A DNA stretch of 64,000 nucleotides from Glycine soja. Taxonomy: Eukaryota; Streptophyta; Magnoliopsida; Fabales; Fabaceae. The DNA lies in assembly GCF_004193775.1 (NCBI RefSeq), contig NC_041019.1, positions 14,913,020-14,977,019 of the forward strand. The letters run 5' to 3'. This document shows positions 44,090-55,640 of this stretch, in pieces. A program made the translations under genes and the position numbers. Each line of letters starts with the position of its first letter. Position 1 is the first letter of the stretch. The notes beneath the pieces were generated by a model. It ran no database searches. It was not told where the DNA came from and was given only the letters and a program-made list of their open reading frames with translations.

Positions 44090-47000
44090 TTCCTTCAAAA
44101 TTGAATTTTCAATGGTAGTTGTAAGATACATTAATTGCCTACATGCACAATCTGATTTATATGACATTGAGAACCCTCTGCAAGGAACCAACCAAAACAG
44201 GTTGTGCTCACGCAACCAGATGCTTGTAATGAAAACATGCAAATATCTTAAATATATGATCAACTTGAATTGTCTTCTGGAAATCCTTTGGATCATTAGG
44301 ATCTTCAAAAGGATATGATCCCATTAGCATCACAAATAAGGTTACTCCACATGACCAGACATCTGCAATATGATATTAACTGCATGACAACATAAAAAAA
44401 AAATCTGTTTAAGATACCCAACGTACACAATAGAAAAACAAAAAAAAATAAATGTTTGATAATAGTGCAATACAATTTCATCACCTGGTTGAGACTCAAG
44501 AATGCACACTTATCTGTAGGTGCTTCGTTAGTGTTTGCACATTAAAATTATTTAGAAAGCTAACGAATTTGTCCATCTCTTATCTACTCAAAATTATCAT
44601 CCTTTCCTTGCCTATACTAAAAAAGAAATGATTAATATTTAGAATGCAATGATCATTTTACAATTTAAGCAAAGTATGTGATGAAAGTTGCCAATGAGTA
44701 GGGGTCACAACTCACAGAGACACACGTCCCGAGAAAAATATGAAAAGAAGTTGGTTAAGAGTCAGGAGGATTGTTTTTCCTTTGTCCATATATGATAAAT
44801 AATGAGTTCAGAGAAAAGTAATGAAACTTGCAAATAGAGAGATTCGATTGCAACCTCAAATTTCGTCCAATTATGAGTTTTGTTTTGGCATAAAGCTTTC
44901 AAAATTAAAATTACTGAAAGAACATAAATAAACAAATATTTGATCATTATTGACGTGTTTTGAATTAGGCCTCAAGGATCTAACTCCAAATAGTTAGGTA
45001 TGAGATATGAATTAACAAATCTTCGAACTGAATATACTACCTCAAATCTAATTATGAAGATTGAAGAATTCCTTAGCTACAAACAATTCTCTACCCTAAG
45101 CCCAACACTTAGATAGGGTATATACAACGCAAAATAAGCATACTTAATCTTACCTCAAGACTTAAGAGGAACATTCCCATCTGCAAGATATAAAATTAAA
45201 ACATTGCTACAATTCTCAGAATTCAAGTTCGTGAGTTTTCTTTGAAAACCTTAGTGAGAGTGTGTTAAGGTAAAGAGAGGAAGAAGATGAAAACGAAAAT
45301 AAAAATAAAGAGAGGGTCTTGCATGAAGCCATGAAATGTAATCACAGGATTATTAGCCTCCTCATGGTTGGAGAAGGAGAAAAAACCAAACTCCTCGCTC
45401 TTGCGTCATAACTTTTAGGCATGTTATCATGCCACATGAACTAAACAAATTTTGTGGTTATTTATCAATAACACTATCATCAATGTCCTTTACCTGAAAG
45501 TTTGGTGATGATGATGTTACTGATAAAGAACTACAAGAATGATTTTAAATTGTCGCCTTGAATTGTCGAAGTCCAGAAGTTCGCTTCCCTTCAATCTGAA
45601 CCTTTCCAACTTTAATTAGAATCATCATTTTCTGACCACCGGTTGATACCAAGAAAGAAAGGAGAAAATAGAATGTGTACATAGTATAAATATGGATCAG
45701 AAAGGATTTGTGAAACTTACCTAGTTATTAAGATAAGAATCAATTCCTCAAAAAAAAGAAGATAAGAACTAATTCAAATTTAAATATGCAGATTAAATCA
45801 GATTATATAACTTCTTATGGCAAGAACTACGTACACATTGAATGTAATCAGTACACATTCTATTTTCTCCTTCATCTCTTTCTTGGTTTCGGTGTTCAAA
45901 AAATATGTGCATACAACAATTGTCAATTGGGAAGGATTTGCAAATTAAGACTAACTTCCTAAGATAAGAATTAATTCAAATTCATATATTTACATATCAG
46001 ATTAGATAAGGCAAACAAAACTAAACTGGAGATTTGATTTTGTTTAGAGATAATAGAGTTATCTAAAGCTACTGGACATGATATCAATTTTCTTAATCTG
46101 TAACAACTCTTTTTATCTTTACGTGTATAAACTATAAATTCCTAATTTTTAAGATAGGAAAAAAAAAAAAACTACTGCAATACGGATTTGATTTGATACT
46201 AAAATTCGCAATTGTTCTTTTAACTCATATTAGTTTAGCTTTTTTCTTCTAATTATTGTACACCTTCATTCAAGCAAAATTGGAACCAAATAGCACAACT
46301 CTTCAAAATAAATTAAACCTCTCATAAGATTAGTTCAAGTATTAATTATATGAGCAGAGATAGAGCATTAAATAAAAGATGGAATATTAAATATAAACAA
46401 ACGACTTATTAACAACATTGCATAAAAAAACCATTGCTCGTACAAATGGAAAAAGTTATATAGTTTTTTCTTACTTATTATAAACATATATAGATACAAA
46501 ACATATTCAGTGAGAAAAATCAAACGTGATGATTAGTAATTAAATAATAACAAAAAACTATATGTATTTATTTTTTAATATTTAAATATGATCAGATGTT
46601 ACATATTTAGAATTTTCATTTCTAGCAGAAAATTTTATTTGATACTTTATATACGTATGAAAATGCATATAGTGAGATGCCCTTTTAAATGAGAGTGAAA
46701 AAATAAACATGAATTGTTTAACTTTATCCTGAATAGTCAAAATTAATAAAGTTTTTTAAATTGTCAAGTGACTTTTTAATAGTCATATGATATGAAATTT
46801 GAATAAGTGGTTAACTTTAGTGGTTGCTGTGTCACAAGAAATAAAAACCAAAACATGACATGAAATTTTAATCATTAGATCTAACTAGGCACATGCATAG
46901 TTGCTATGTCAAGAAAAAAAAATCAATACATTAGTGGAATAATAATAAATTTTTCCCTTTCTTTGTTTTTTCTTTTGTCTATTAGTTATGCATCAGTCAT

Positions 47001-48185
47001 CTAATCTATTCATTAAAAAACTGATATCGTAATAATGAACTTATCATTCTCCTAATCCTTTTCTTACAAACATACACTTTCCAAATCCTGAGCATTTCAG
47101 AATTCAAGCCTACATTCTGGTCTAGCACTCTATTACTTAGACTTGGGATAAACCCAATTTTAATGAATGGATCAAGTACAAACTTAATTAATAATTCAAA
47201 TAATCAAAATTCACAATCATAATCATGCACAATTGTCCCTTCTAATAAAAAAAATGAATAAAATCACCTTTTAGTAACTCGAGGAGATAGTTACCCAAGT
47301 TCAATATAGTAGTCTATATTAGTAGAACAAAATAGCTTCATAAGAAAACTGAAGAACAACCTTATCGAGAAAGTAATTGCAGATATGCTAGTTTTCGAAG
47401 GAGCCTGAGCTGCTATTAGAAAGGCGCAATTAAATATATGACAAGAGTATCATTTAAAGGTAATCTTACTGAAACAAAGCTTACACATCCAGTAAAATAT
47501 ATAAGCATGGAACCCACACTATGAAGAAGAAACACTTACCTTGGAGTATCCAAAATCACATATCTTCAAATGAAGTGCTGGCCTTCCATCCAACAAATTG
47601 TTTTCCAACTTCAGGTCCTAGTGGCACACTTCCTTCATGAGGAGACATATTATGATACATAAGACTCATACATCACATCATACATAATACTCAAGATTGA
47701 CACATTGCCTATACTATATTCTCGCATAGGTTAAATACAATTTATATTAGATAGTGAGGGAGAAAAAGATCACTTACCATTGCATGACAATAGCTGACCC
47801 CAATATGAGTTGTTGAAGGAAGAAACGAGCATGTGGCATAACAATGGGTTAATAGTTACACAGGAAATAAGGACCTAGCATAAGAAAAAGTAAACAAATT
47901 GTATAAGAACCTCATCCTCATTAAAATGCCCCCAATTGCAGGTTTTCTCAAATAGTTCTCCACCAGATGCATATTCCATTACAATGACGAGATGAATAGG
48001 TGTTAAAATGACCCGAGTGAAATTTCAAAGAACATTTTCCCCGAATACGATTATTCCACCTCTAAACATAAAAATATATAAATATAAAAATATACCAACC
48101 TTTTTAAACCTGATAATGTTAGGATGTCTTAAAGACCTGTGATTAATGATTTCTCTTACATTTTCTTCAATCCGTGACACACAAC
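44090..48185 (-). pseudogene. SnRK2-type Ser/Thr kinase pseudogene
   Basis: SnRK2 kinases act in osmotic-stress and ABA signalling. Readable exons, 5' to 3' on the minus strand: about 48185-48100, [20 protein letters not shown] (alpha-C Glu region, one residue short); about 48020-47911, [20 protein letters not shown] and HFNEDE (hinge); about 47832-47778, ARFFLQQLILG then a one-base loss before SYCHAM; about 47633-47540, VCH, TAG, then [20 protein letters not shown] and DFGYSK. The TAG replaces Arg of the HRD motif. A diverged activation-segment remnant lies near 47370-47410. 44362-44265 is [20 protein letters not shown] and [13 protein letters not shown], intact with both splice sites. The exon from 44177 (RVLNV) then decays. 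The ATP-binding exon 1 is absent before the CACTA element at 48526. Introns are kept, so it arose by DNA duplication. Confidence 0.88.
44400..47365. other. Long non-coding interval within the SnRK2 pseudogene
   Basis: Nearly 3 kb between the activation-segment remnant and the DVWSCG exon, far longer than is usual for an intron in this family, so it probably contains inserted sequence. I found no transposon ends or coding frames. A tract near 45640-45900 repeats AGATAAGAA-TAATTCAAATT. Confidence 0.45.
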
Positions 48186-48522
48186 GAATGATAGGGAAGA
48201 GATAAGTCTACTGCTTCATCATCAAGAAAAAGAAAGTGGTAGCAAATAAAAGTTGATCTTTGATCATACTTGAATCAAAATTATGATTTAGAATACCTAA
48301 AAAAATTCCTTGTTTCGCTATTTCTTTTGTGAATCTGTAAACCTAAAATTTACTTAAACCACATGATCTGGATTCACCACTTGAACTAGTCCAACATTTG
48401 ACTACACACCTCCTCACGCAGAAACCCTTCTTGGCTTGAAGCATAGACACCCACTTTACCTTGTGCAGAAATTTATCTTTTATTTAGAAGAATAGGGTAA
48501 TAAGGCCAAACTACAGATCATA

Positions 48523-48525
48523 TGA
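48523..48525. repeat. 3-bp target-site duplication, left
   Basis: TGA immediately before CACTACTAC at 48526; matched by TGA at 53323-53325 just after the right end. CACTA transposons duplicate 3 bp on insertion. Confidence 0.85.
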
Positions 48526-48840
48526 CACTACTACAAAAGGGATTTTTTACGACGTGTGTTCTAAGACGGTTGTCAATAACCGTCTTAGAATATAGAGCGG
48601 TGACAATTTTGTAATAAATAAAATAACTTTTGTATTTAACGTCGCACATTCTAAGGCGGTTGTAAACAACCGTCTTAGAATGTTCTTCGGTGACAATATT
48701 GTAATTACATGAAACTAAGACAACGACGGGTTTTACTAATGACCGTCTTTGTATATCCTTTTCAATTTCTACCCTAGCCCACGAAGAACGAGCGTTCTTT
48801 GTTTCTTCTCCCTCTCCGCCGTTGTCTCCCACGAAGAACG

Positions 48841-48937
48841 GGTCTCATGGAAACATTCTAATGCCCTCAAGCACGGTCTCCCTCTTAGAGTCTCATGGAA
48901 ACATTCTAACCCCCTCAAGCTCTGTCTCCCTCATACC
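48841..48937 (+). repeat. 48-bp tandem duplication
   Basis: GTCTCATGGAAACATTCTAA followed by (T/C)G/CCCCTCAAGC and a GTCTCCCTC end occurs twice in tandem, at 48841-48888 and 48889-48936. It lies in GC-richer, exon-like sequence just inside the CACTA left end. Confidence 0.8.
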
Positions 48938-48939
48938 CT

Positions 48940-49190
48940 AGGGTTCTTGAGCTCCACGACGTTTGAGCGCTCCACGACTTCCTCGTCGACACGTGCAGGG
49001 ACGACGCCACCGTTCAGGTCCCCGTCCCCAAGGTTCTGTCGCCACTTCCGCCTCCGTCCGATGTTGTTCCTCTTGGCCCTGACGCGCTCGATGAGTCTGC
49101 CTCCATGAAGGCCTTTGTTTTGTGTTCAGTGTCCAACCACCTCAACATAGAGACGAGACACCTCACTCGACAACGCACGCGCCTTTGATT
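48940..49190 (+). other. Possible captured exon of unknown origin
   Basis: This stretch has higher GC than its surroundings. One plus frame reads ALHDFLVDTCRDDATVQVPV, PKVLSPLPPPSDVVPLGPDA and LDESASM without stops. I do not recognise the protein, and other frames are also open, so coding origin is only a suspicion. Confidence 0.3.
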
Positions 49191-49274
49191 AAAGATATTA
49201 TTGAAGAAAATTACAGTTGAGCATTTCCATGTCTTTCAATATTACTGACCAGTTGTTATTTGGATTCTGTTCAG

Positions 49275-51140
49275 CGTGGAGGCTTGTTTGTTGCATTACT
49301 TGAAATCACAGGGGGCAAAGCTTCTATTCAAGTTAATGGCAAGACATATCGAAAGAATTCCCGTCTGATTTTAAGTGGAGGTGATGAGGTGATCTTTGGT
49401 TCTTCTGGCATACAATTGCTTATTATTTTATCTCTTGATTATGTTGCCTGAACTACATGTGAACTATAGCTATGTTGATATTCTTTGCTGCTATTTTCCC
49501 TTTTTGTAATAGAGAAGTGATATTTTATATGATTCTTGCGTAGGTTCGGAAATATATCAGGAGACTTTGTGCAAGGCACTTGCGAAGCATTTTGGTGCCA
49601 GGCTACTAATTGTCGATTGTCTCTCATTGCCTGGTGTATGTTTTTTTAGTACTTCAGTTCAGATATTTTTGTGTTTTTATCATTCTCCTTTGCATTTAAC
49701 TAAACCTAAATGCACTTAAGCTCTAGATTTACCGTGTTATGTGTTTTTATGGTTTTTCTCTGGTGCATTGCTCATAGCTATTCAAAAGGTGTTTCAATTT
49801 CTGTTATGCAGACTGTCTACAAAGCTTTGCAGTTTATTTATTTCAGTTTCACATTTTTTAAGTATCTGTTTATGTTGATATTTTGTCCTCCTGCTATTTT
49901 TTTGATATCTAATCATTTAGTTTATATTTTTGTCTTATTCTGGAAAATTAAGATTTTATTCTTCTTCTATATTGATCAGGGGACCAAGCTATGGCTCCCG
50001 GGGCAAAGTTCTGCTTGCTTTTGAAGATAATAGGTCTTCAAAAATTGGGGTTAGGTTTGATAAATCAATTCCAGATGGCAATGATCTTGGAGGCCTTTGT
50101 GAGGATGATCGTAGGTTCTTTTGTTCTGGTAATTCACTGGTTTTTATTGCAGTTTTGTTGCCTTAGCTGCATGTTAGCATATTGAATGCTATAATTTTTG
50201 TTCTGGTTTGATAAATCATTTACTACGGGTAGATGATTCTGGAGGGGATGATGCAAATAAATTTGCAATTAATTATATTTTTGAGGTTGTGCCAGTTCTT
50301 TACCGGTCCAAAAGATGCCTCTATTCCTGAAGAAGTATATCTAACACCCTTCTCTGTTTTGTGCATAGGTTACCTCTAATTAGAGTAGAAGTTTTGAAAA
50401 ATAATTTTGAAAGCTTGCCACCTAATGTTGTAGTAATTGACTGACTGTTGGCTCTGTGTTTTTTGTCTTTACCTCTTTCACTTTTATTCCTCTTGGACTT
50501 CAGATACTTCCTTAAAATTATTAAGGATATAACTCATGCTTGATAGGTACTTACCATGGAGCATATTTTGTCAATTATTTAGATCTTATACTCTCTGGAT
50601 TCTAGAATTCTGTGCATATAAAAGTAATATTATTTTGCTTTTGCTGCAACATGATAAATTTCTCCATGGTTTAGTTTGAAATGCCTAAATAGATGGATGG
50701 TTTGAATTTCTTTTCTATAAGTGGTGGAAGAATCCGGTTCAACTTTTTCAAGTTGCTGTTGTTTTTCATTTTTGTAAAATGTAAGGGGAGGATGAGTCTT
50801 GGCACAACTTTAATTATTTTTTCAAGTTGCTGCCTTGAGACGGGGTAATGCTTTATGCTACATAGATGTACTCATTATTTTTTTAGTGTATTCTTCTTTG
50901 ATATAGATGACCTTGAAGCAACTTGGGCGTCTTTTCCCAAACAAAGTGACAATACAGCTGCCTCAGGTTTGATGTTAGATTAACTTCAATATGAAATTTA
51001 TTCCATTGCTATATACAGTTCATGTATCCATTTTAAATCAACTTGTACAGGACGAGGCTTTACTTTCTGATTGGAAGCAACAATTAGAACGTGATATTGA
51101 AACTATGAAAGTTCAATCCAATATTGTCAGCGTTTGCACA
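49275..51140 (+). pseudogene. FHA/AAA-ATPase gene fragment, six exons, captured by CACTA
   Basis: The source is a large plant AAA-type ATPase with an N-terminal FHA domain (spastin/katanin-like group). Exons: 49275-49411, RGGLFVALLEITGGKASIQV and LILSGGDEVIFGSSG (FHA end); 49544-49633, SEIYQETLCKALAKHFGARL and LIVDCLSLPG; 49980-50128, GPSYGSRGKVLLAFEDNRSS and KSIPDGNDLGGLCEDD; 50233-50291, DSGGDDANKFAINYIFE; 50907-50966, KQLGRLFPNKVTIQLPQ; 51051-51140, DEALLSDWKQQLERDIETMK and VQSNIVSVCT. Most borders are canonical GT/AG, but the first exon runs into unmatched sequence, and the long exons between FHA and AAA and the whole catalytic AAA domain are missing. So several pieces of one gene were kept in order with internal deletions. 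No functional ATPase is possible. Confidence 0.9.
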
Positions 51141-51429
51141 GTAAGTCCGAAAACATCTGATAGTTTTTATGTGCCTTTTTTGCTTTTATTATCCTATGCT
51201 TCCTCTTATTGCATTTTTTCTGCATGTTTCTATTTTTTTCACTTGTTGTGCATTAGTGTGATTTGCCTTTGGAATATGTGGAATCTCATGCATTGGCTTT
51301 GTGAAATTTTCCTAACTGCGCTTAGAAATGCTCAATGTCATTTTAGAAGTTGTTTCTGTGGATAAAATTTTATTTTGTAGCAACTGAAGCTGTAGCAAAT
51401 TTCATTAACATTTCAATGTCCAGCATTAC

Positions 51430-52060
51430 TTCAAAGGTATTAATATTGTAAATTACTTTTTTTGTTATGTATAATTTTTACGAGTATTTTTATAGACCGA
51501 AAAATACGTATAATTTTTACGAGTATTTTTATTAATTAATTTGTAGGGTTTTAGTATGAAACATTGCTAGCTAAAATGACTTATAAAATACTACTAACAC
51601 TTAGTATAATTTATATAATAAAATTGGTAGCTTTTTTTCAAATAGAGGAGTGGGAATGTGGGATAGGAACATTTATGATGAACAAATCAACTAATCATGA
51701 ATTATGGGCGGTGGACACTGTTATTTATGCATAAATTTATGATGAACAAATCAACTAATCTTGAATTATGAGTGGTGGACATTTATGCGTAAATTTATAT
51801 ATATATCAACTAATCTTGAATTATGATATCATTAAAAATCATTAATTTTTGCAATAAATATTTTATTTAAAATACAAGTTGAGTCTATAATGAATCAAAG
51901 TTTGAATTCTTTTGAGAAAAATATCTATATTTAGTGTCTAGTTGTGTCTCAAATAAGTATATGATGGTGCTTCACAGGTCTAGCTAGCTAGAGATTAGAA
52001 CTTAACGTTTATTTATTTAAATATGTATTTGAAGAATTTTGGGCGGTGGACACTGTTACT
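51430..52060. repeat. Short duplicated segments between captured fragments
   Basis: TTTACGAGTATTTTTAT occurs at about 51479 and 51517. A roughly 63-bp unit with TTTATGATGAACAAATCAAC and TTGAATTATG-G-GGTGGACA occurs at about 51671 and 51728, with a third partial copy near 51803 and GGGCGGTGGACACTGTTA again near 52042. These lie between the ATPase and PIF cargo. Confidence 0.6.
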
Positions 52061-52689
52061 TGTTGCTTTCAACTCCTATTTACGGTGGAAATTCATTAGC
52101 CAACTTTCCCACTCCCACACACCTATTTATTTTGTCTAGTACCTTTTAGGGTTGCCATAAAAAAGTCCAAAAATACTTCTTAAGGGTATTACAGAAGTTA
52201 ATTTTATATTTAAATTAATAAAATGTTAGGAATAAATAATTTAAAATTAGTTAAAAAACAATTTATTAACTTTCATATATAATTTCTAAATATTGCTAAT
52301 TTGGTATTTAAATTTTTGTTTTGTAATGAATAATTTAAAATTTTAATGTAATCTTTATCAATACTATTAAATAAAAATAAAATTATAAATATTTTTTTTA
52401 TAAAAATATAATATAAGATGAAAAATAAAATGGTTCAAGAAATATACAACTCCTAGTGGCTAGTGGAGTCCCACTAGTTGGGTTATAGGCATATTCAGGT
52501 ACATTATTAATAAGCCATACAGGTCAAACTAATCAAACTTTCCTCCAAAGAAGACTATAAATAGAAGTGCACCATGCCGCGTAATTCTCAACAAGCAAAA
52601 ACATAATATTCTTAAAAAATATTACTATTTTCTTTTTTATATATAGAATTATTATTTTTTTATGACTCCTTTGTGTTTGTTTTCAATAG

Positions 52690-52755
52690 ATAGACAGAGC
52701 TTCAATGCTAGATGAGGCCATAGAATATTTAAAGCAGCTCCAGCTTCAAGTGCAA
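52690..52755 (+). pseudogene. PIF-type bHLH exon (66 bp), captured by CACTA
   Basis: Phytochrome-interacting factors are bHLH regulators of light responses. This exon encodes IDRASMLDEAIEYLKQLQLQ followed by VQ. It starts after TTTCAATAG and ends at GTAAGT, exactly 22 codons. The sequence is the loop/helix-2 part of the bHLH (usual form DKASMLDEAIEYLKSLQLQ), which in PIF genes is a separate 66-bp exon. A Lys-to-Arg and a Ser-to-Gln change are the main differences. No basic region or phytochrome-binding motif accompanies it. Sharing one transposon with the ATPase exons shows that at least two source loci were sampled. With intact splice sites it could be spliced into transcripts. Confidence 0.88.
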
Positions 52756-53322
52756 GTAAGTTTTAATTTCATTCATTCGTGATATTAGATTAGTCACCTC
52801 CTTGGATATGTCTTATCTTACAAAGCCATTTCTTTTTGTTTTCTTTACCATGATATGGGAGACACCTACATTCTAGTTCTCTGATTATAATTTCAAGTTC
52901 AATTTAAAATTGTCAGTTGTTTAATTTGCACTAGAAAGACATAATACGGGTGTGTGGACATATTACGACGGTTATCCAATAACCGTAGTAGAAAGTCATT
53001 TCTTGAAGACACAAATGAAGACGGTCTTTCATAGCCCGTCGTAGTAGGTGGAACTTTCTAAGACGGTTAAATTACAACTGTCGTAGAATGTCAATTACCA
53101 TGCACGCTTACTAGGATGGTTAAGCAGATAACCGTCGTAGATTGATACAACATATTACAACGGTTAACATATAACCGTTGTAAAAAGTGACATATACAAT
53201 GACGGTTCTCATATTTGTCTTTATAATTTTTTTGCCTTTTACGACGCCTTGTTTTACGACGGTTCAAAACCGTCGTAAAATGTACGATTTAACCGACTTA
53301 AAAAGTAATAATTCTAGTAGTG

Positions 53323-53325
53323 TGA
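53323..53325. repeat. 3-bp target-site duplication, right
   Basis: TGA directly after the CACTA right end at 53322, matching 48523-48525. Confidence 0.85.
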
Positions 53326-53473
53326 TATGAAAGTTTCAATGCTATGTCATGAACCAACTATTCCAAAAGCTCGAGCTAATTGGTGAAAGCACATGAATGA
53401 CTTTATATCTAACATTATCCCAACAAATCAAGCTCACACAAGAATGATTTTATCAATTTATGTCTTGCAGTCC

Positions 53474-53984
53474 ATAAACTCCACTCTTAATCTAGTGCAC
53501 AACAACAACAATAAAAAAACAAGCCAGACAAACAATAAGCACCAAATCCCTACTTAAACTTTATAGCATCATTCCCTTATTTCTTCAGCAGCCTCTCTTC
53601 AGCAGCCTCTCCTCATCAATGAAACTTATCTATCATCCATTAAGTCAGTTCAAAACATACCTATAGAGGATTTTATTTATTTTTTCAAAAAATAATAACA
53701 AGAGAAAAAAATTTTAATTAGAAAAAAGTTGGAAGATAAACTCCACTCTTTATCTAGTGCACAACAACACCAAAAACAAGCCAAACAAACAATAAGCACC
53801 AGATCCCTACTTAAACTTTATAGCATCATTCCCTTATTTCTTCAGCAACCTCTCCTCGTCAATGAAACTTATCTATCATCCATTAAGTCAGTTCAAAACA
53901 TACTTATAGAAAATATTTTATTTTATTTTTTCAAAAAATATTAACAAGAGAAAAAATTTATAATTAGAAAAAAGTTGGAAGATA
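53474..53984 (+). repeat. Tandem duplication, about 262-bp period
   Basis: ATAAACTCCACTCTTAATCT (53474) and ATAAACTCCACTCTTTATCT (53736) begin two copies. Both contain GTGCACAACAACA, CAAATCCCTACTTAAAC (or CAGATCC), CTTATCTATCATCCATTAAG and a poly-A end with AGTTGGAAGATAAACT. The first has an extra CAGCCTCTCTT unit. A 71-codon open frame in the second is not convincing as a gene. Confidence 0.85.
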
Positions 53985-54360
53985 AACTAAATTGCCACAT
54001 GGATGACACTTCAATCACTAGTATCCAATTAGAATCCCGAAAAAGTTCATGATTAATTGATTATTAGCATTCTCTCTTTCCGTTTTCCCTACGCATCATT
54101 AACTGGCTCCAGTAGCCAGCTGAGCTACGCAAATTTCTCACTATGCATTCTGTTGCAGGTAAAACATATACTATTTAATATGTACTGGGGAAAAAGAATC
54201 TAATCCAATGTAAACAAGTATCTATGCCAAAATAATATAGAGATGTTTCAGTTAACAGAATATACATGTACAGATTCAACATGTCCAAAAAGATCAATGT
54301 GATTTGTGGCAGGAAATATGTTCCTAAAGAAGATGCAACACTGTAATGTAAATACCCGAT

Positions 54361-54823
54361 TAGAATCCTATCCATCTAAGAGTAATTACTCACCACAATG
54401 CTCTAATCAAGGTCAGTTTTGGGCGGCAAAATCTGGAATTGGATGACGACGATCTTGGTGTTCTACATGCGGGTGGGTACCTCAGTGGCGTAGTTGACCT
54501 TCTTGTAAAAAATGAAACCTTTCACGAGCTCGGTGTCGTCGAGCTTCTTCACAATCTTGACATCGCGAAGATCAACCATGTCGGGCTTGGTGGCATCCAC
54601 GACGAAGAGAGCGGTGTCGATGACGAGGGGAGCGAGGAGCATGGAGTATTGGATGATGACCTTGCTATTGAGGGAAGTGCTGGCAGACTTCACAAGGGAG
54701 TCGCGATCAGAGAGCTCGACGGGGATGGTCATGGCGGTGAGAACATCGACAACCTTGAAGGTAGCTTTGTGGAGGGTGTTGGAGACGATGGTGTGATAGA
54801 TGTCGTGGGAGAGGAGGAGGAGA
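54361..54823 (-). pseudogene. CCT4: CCT-delta (TCP-1 subunit 4) chaperonin gene fragment
   Basis: CCT is the cytosolic chaperonin that folds actin and tubulin. The minus-strand frame gives CLLLLSHDIYHTIVSNTLHK, ATFKVVDVLTAMTIPVELSD, RDSLVKSASTSLNSKVIIQY, SMLLAPLVIDTALFVVDATK, PDMVDLRDVKIVKKLDDTEL and VKGFIFYKKVNYATEVPTRM. A TAG, then NTKIVVIQFQILPPKT, two more stops and MDRIL follow. The family has KKLGGTVDDTE where KKLDDTE stands, so about four residues are lost, and GGPTRMEN has become EVPTRM-stop. It covers part of the equatorial/intermediate domain only. It begins exactly at the CACTA-type end at 54824, so that element may have cut it. After MDRIL the match stops at a family intron position, suggesting DNA-level origin. 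Confidence 0.88.
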
Positions 54824-55259
54824 CACTACTCAGTGGAAAATATTCTAAGATAGTTTTGTAAAAACCGTATGATAGCCTTTTAAGACAGTTTTTGCAAAAC
54901 CATCGTAAAAATATTGTATTTATTTATAAAATGTTGGATCAAGTGGCCTCGGAATAATTAAGAAGGGAGGGTTGAATTAATTATTAATGTGCATGTCTTG
55001 ATTAATTAAAAATTTATCCTTCTTAATAATACTAGATTCAACTAGGTTTTTACTACTAAGTTAAGAAAGTAAAGAACAGAAATAGAAACTTAACCAAAAG
55101 TAAAAGTGGCAATTAAAAGTACACAATGGAAATTAAAGAGTGTAGGGAAGAAGAAGACAAATACAAGATTTATACTGGTTCAACAACAACTCGTGCCTAC
55201 ATCCAATCCCCAAGCAACCAACGGTTATTGAGATTTCTTTCAACCTTGTAAAATCCTTT

Positions 55260-55640
55260 ACAAGCCAAAAATCCACAAGGGATATACCCTCCCTTGTTCT
55301 CTTCGAAAAACCAAGTGGATATACCCTCCACTTGAACTGATCCACAAGAGATGTATCCTCTTGTTCTCAGTACAACAACCCAAGTAGATGTACCCTCTAC
55401 TTGTGCCACAATGGATGTACCCTCCAATGTGTTAAGACAAAGGATTCTCAGGCGGTTAGTCCTTTGAATCTTTGTAAAAGGGAAAAAAAATATCTCAGGT
55501 GGTTAGTCTTTTGAAATCTTTTGTTTAAAGGGAAGGGAAGAATCAAAAGAATTCTCAGGCAGTTAGTCCTTTGAATTCTCTTGGAAGAGAGAAGGGAGAC
55601 ACAAAAGAATTCAGGCGGTTAGTCCTTCTATTCTTTTGGC
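55260..55640. repeat. Two short tandem arrays inside the nested LTR
   Basis: First array (about 55270-55430): four or five units of the type CCACAAGAGATGTATCCTCT, each with GAT-TA-CCTCC followed by the inverted form of the preceding words, so each unit is a small inverted repeat. Second array (about 55440-55645): four units of ATTCTCAGGCGGTTAGTCCT with TTTGAAT-CTTT and an AAGGG-A spacer. Confidence 0.75.

Larger units (their letters stand above)
48526..53322. mobile_element. Complete non-autonomous CACTA element carrying captured gene exons (Pack-CACTA), 4797 bp
   Basis: Left end CACTACTACAAAAGGG; right end ATTCTAGTAGTG (CACTACTAG inward). Both ends carry subterminal inverted motifs: left TTCTAAGACGGTTGTCAATA with AACCGTCTTAGAA twice, right many ACGACGGTT and AACCGTCGTA copies (52965-53300). 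The 3-bp flanks are TGA on both sides. No transposase is encoded, so it must have been moved in trans. The cargo, on the plus strand, is six exons of an FHA/AAA-ATPase gene and one bHLH exon of a PIF-type gene, with introns. Another open stretch at about 48950-49180 may be a further capture. The matched duplication makes both boundaries secure. Confidence 0.92.

Noticed and set aside
53729..53944. 71-codon plus frame in the 262-bp tandem duplication
   Set aside because: The sister copy of the repeat does not preserve the frame and no family fits.
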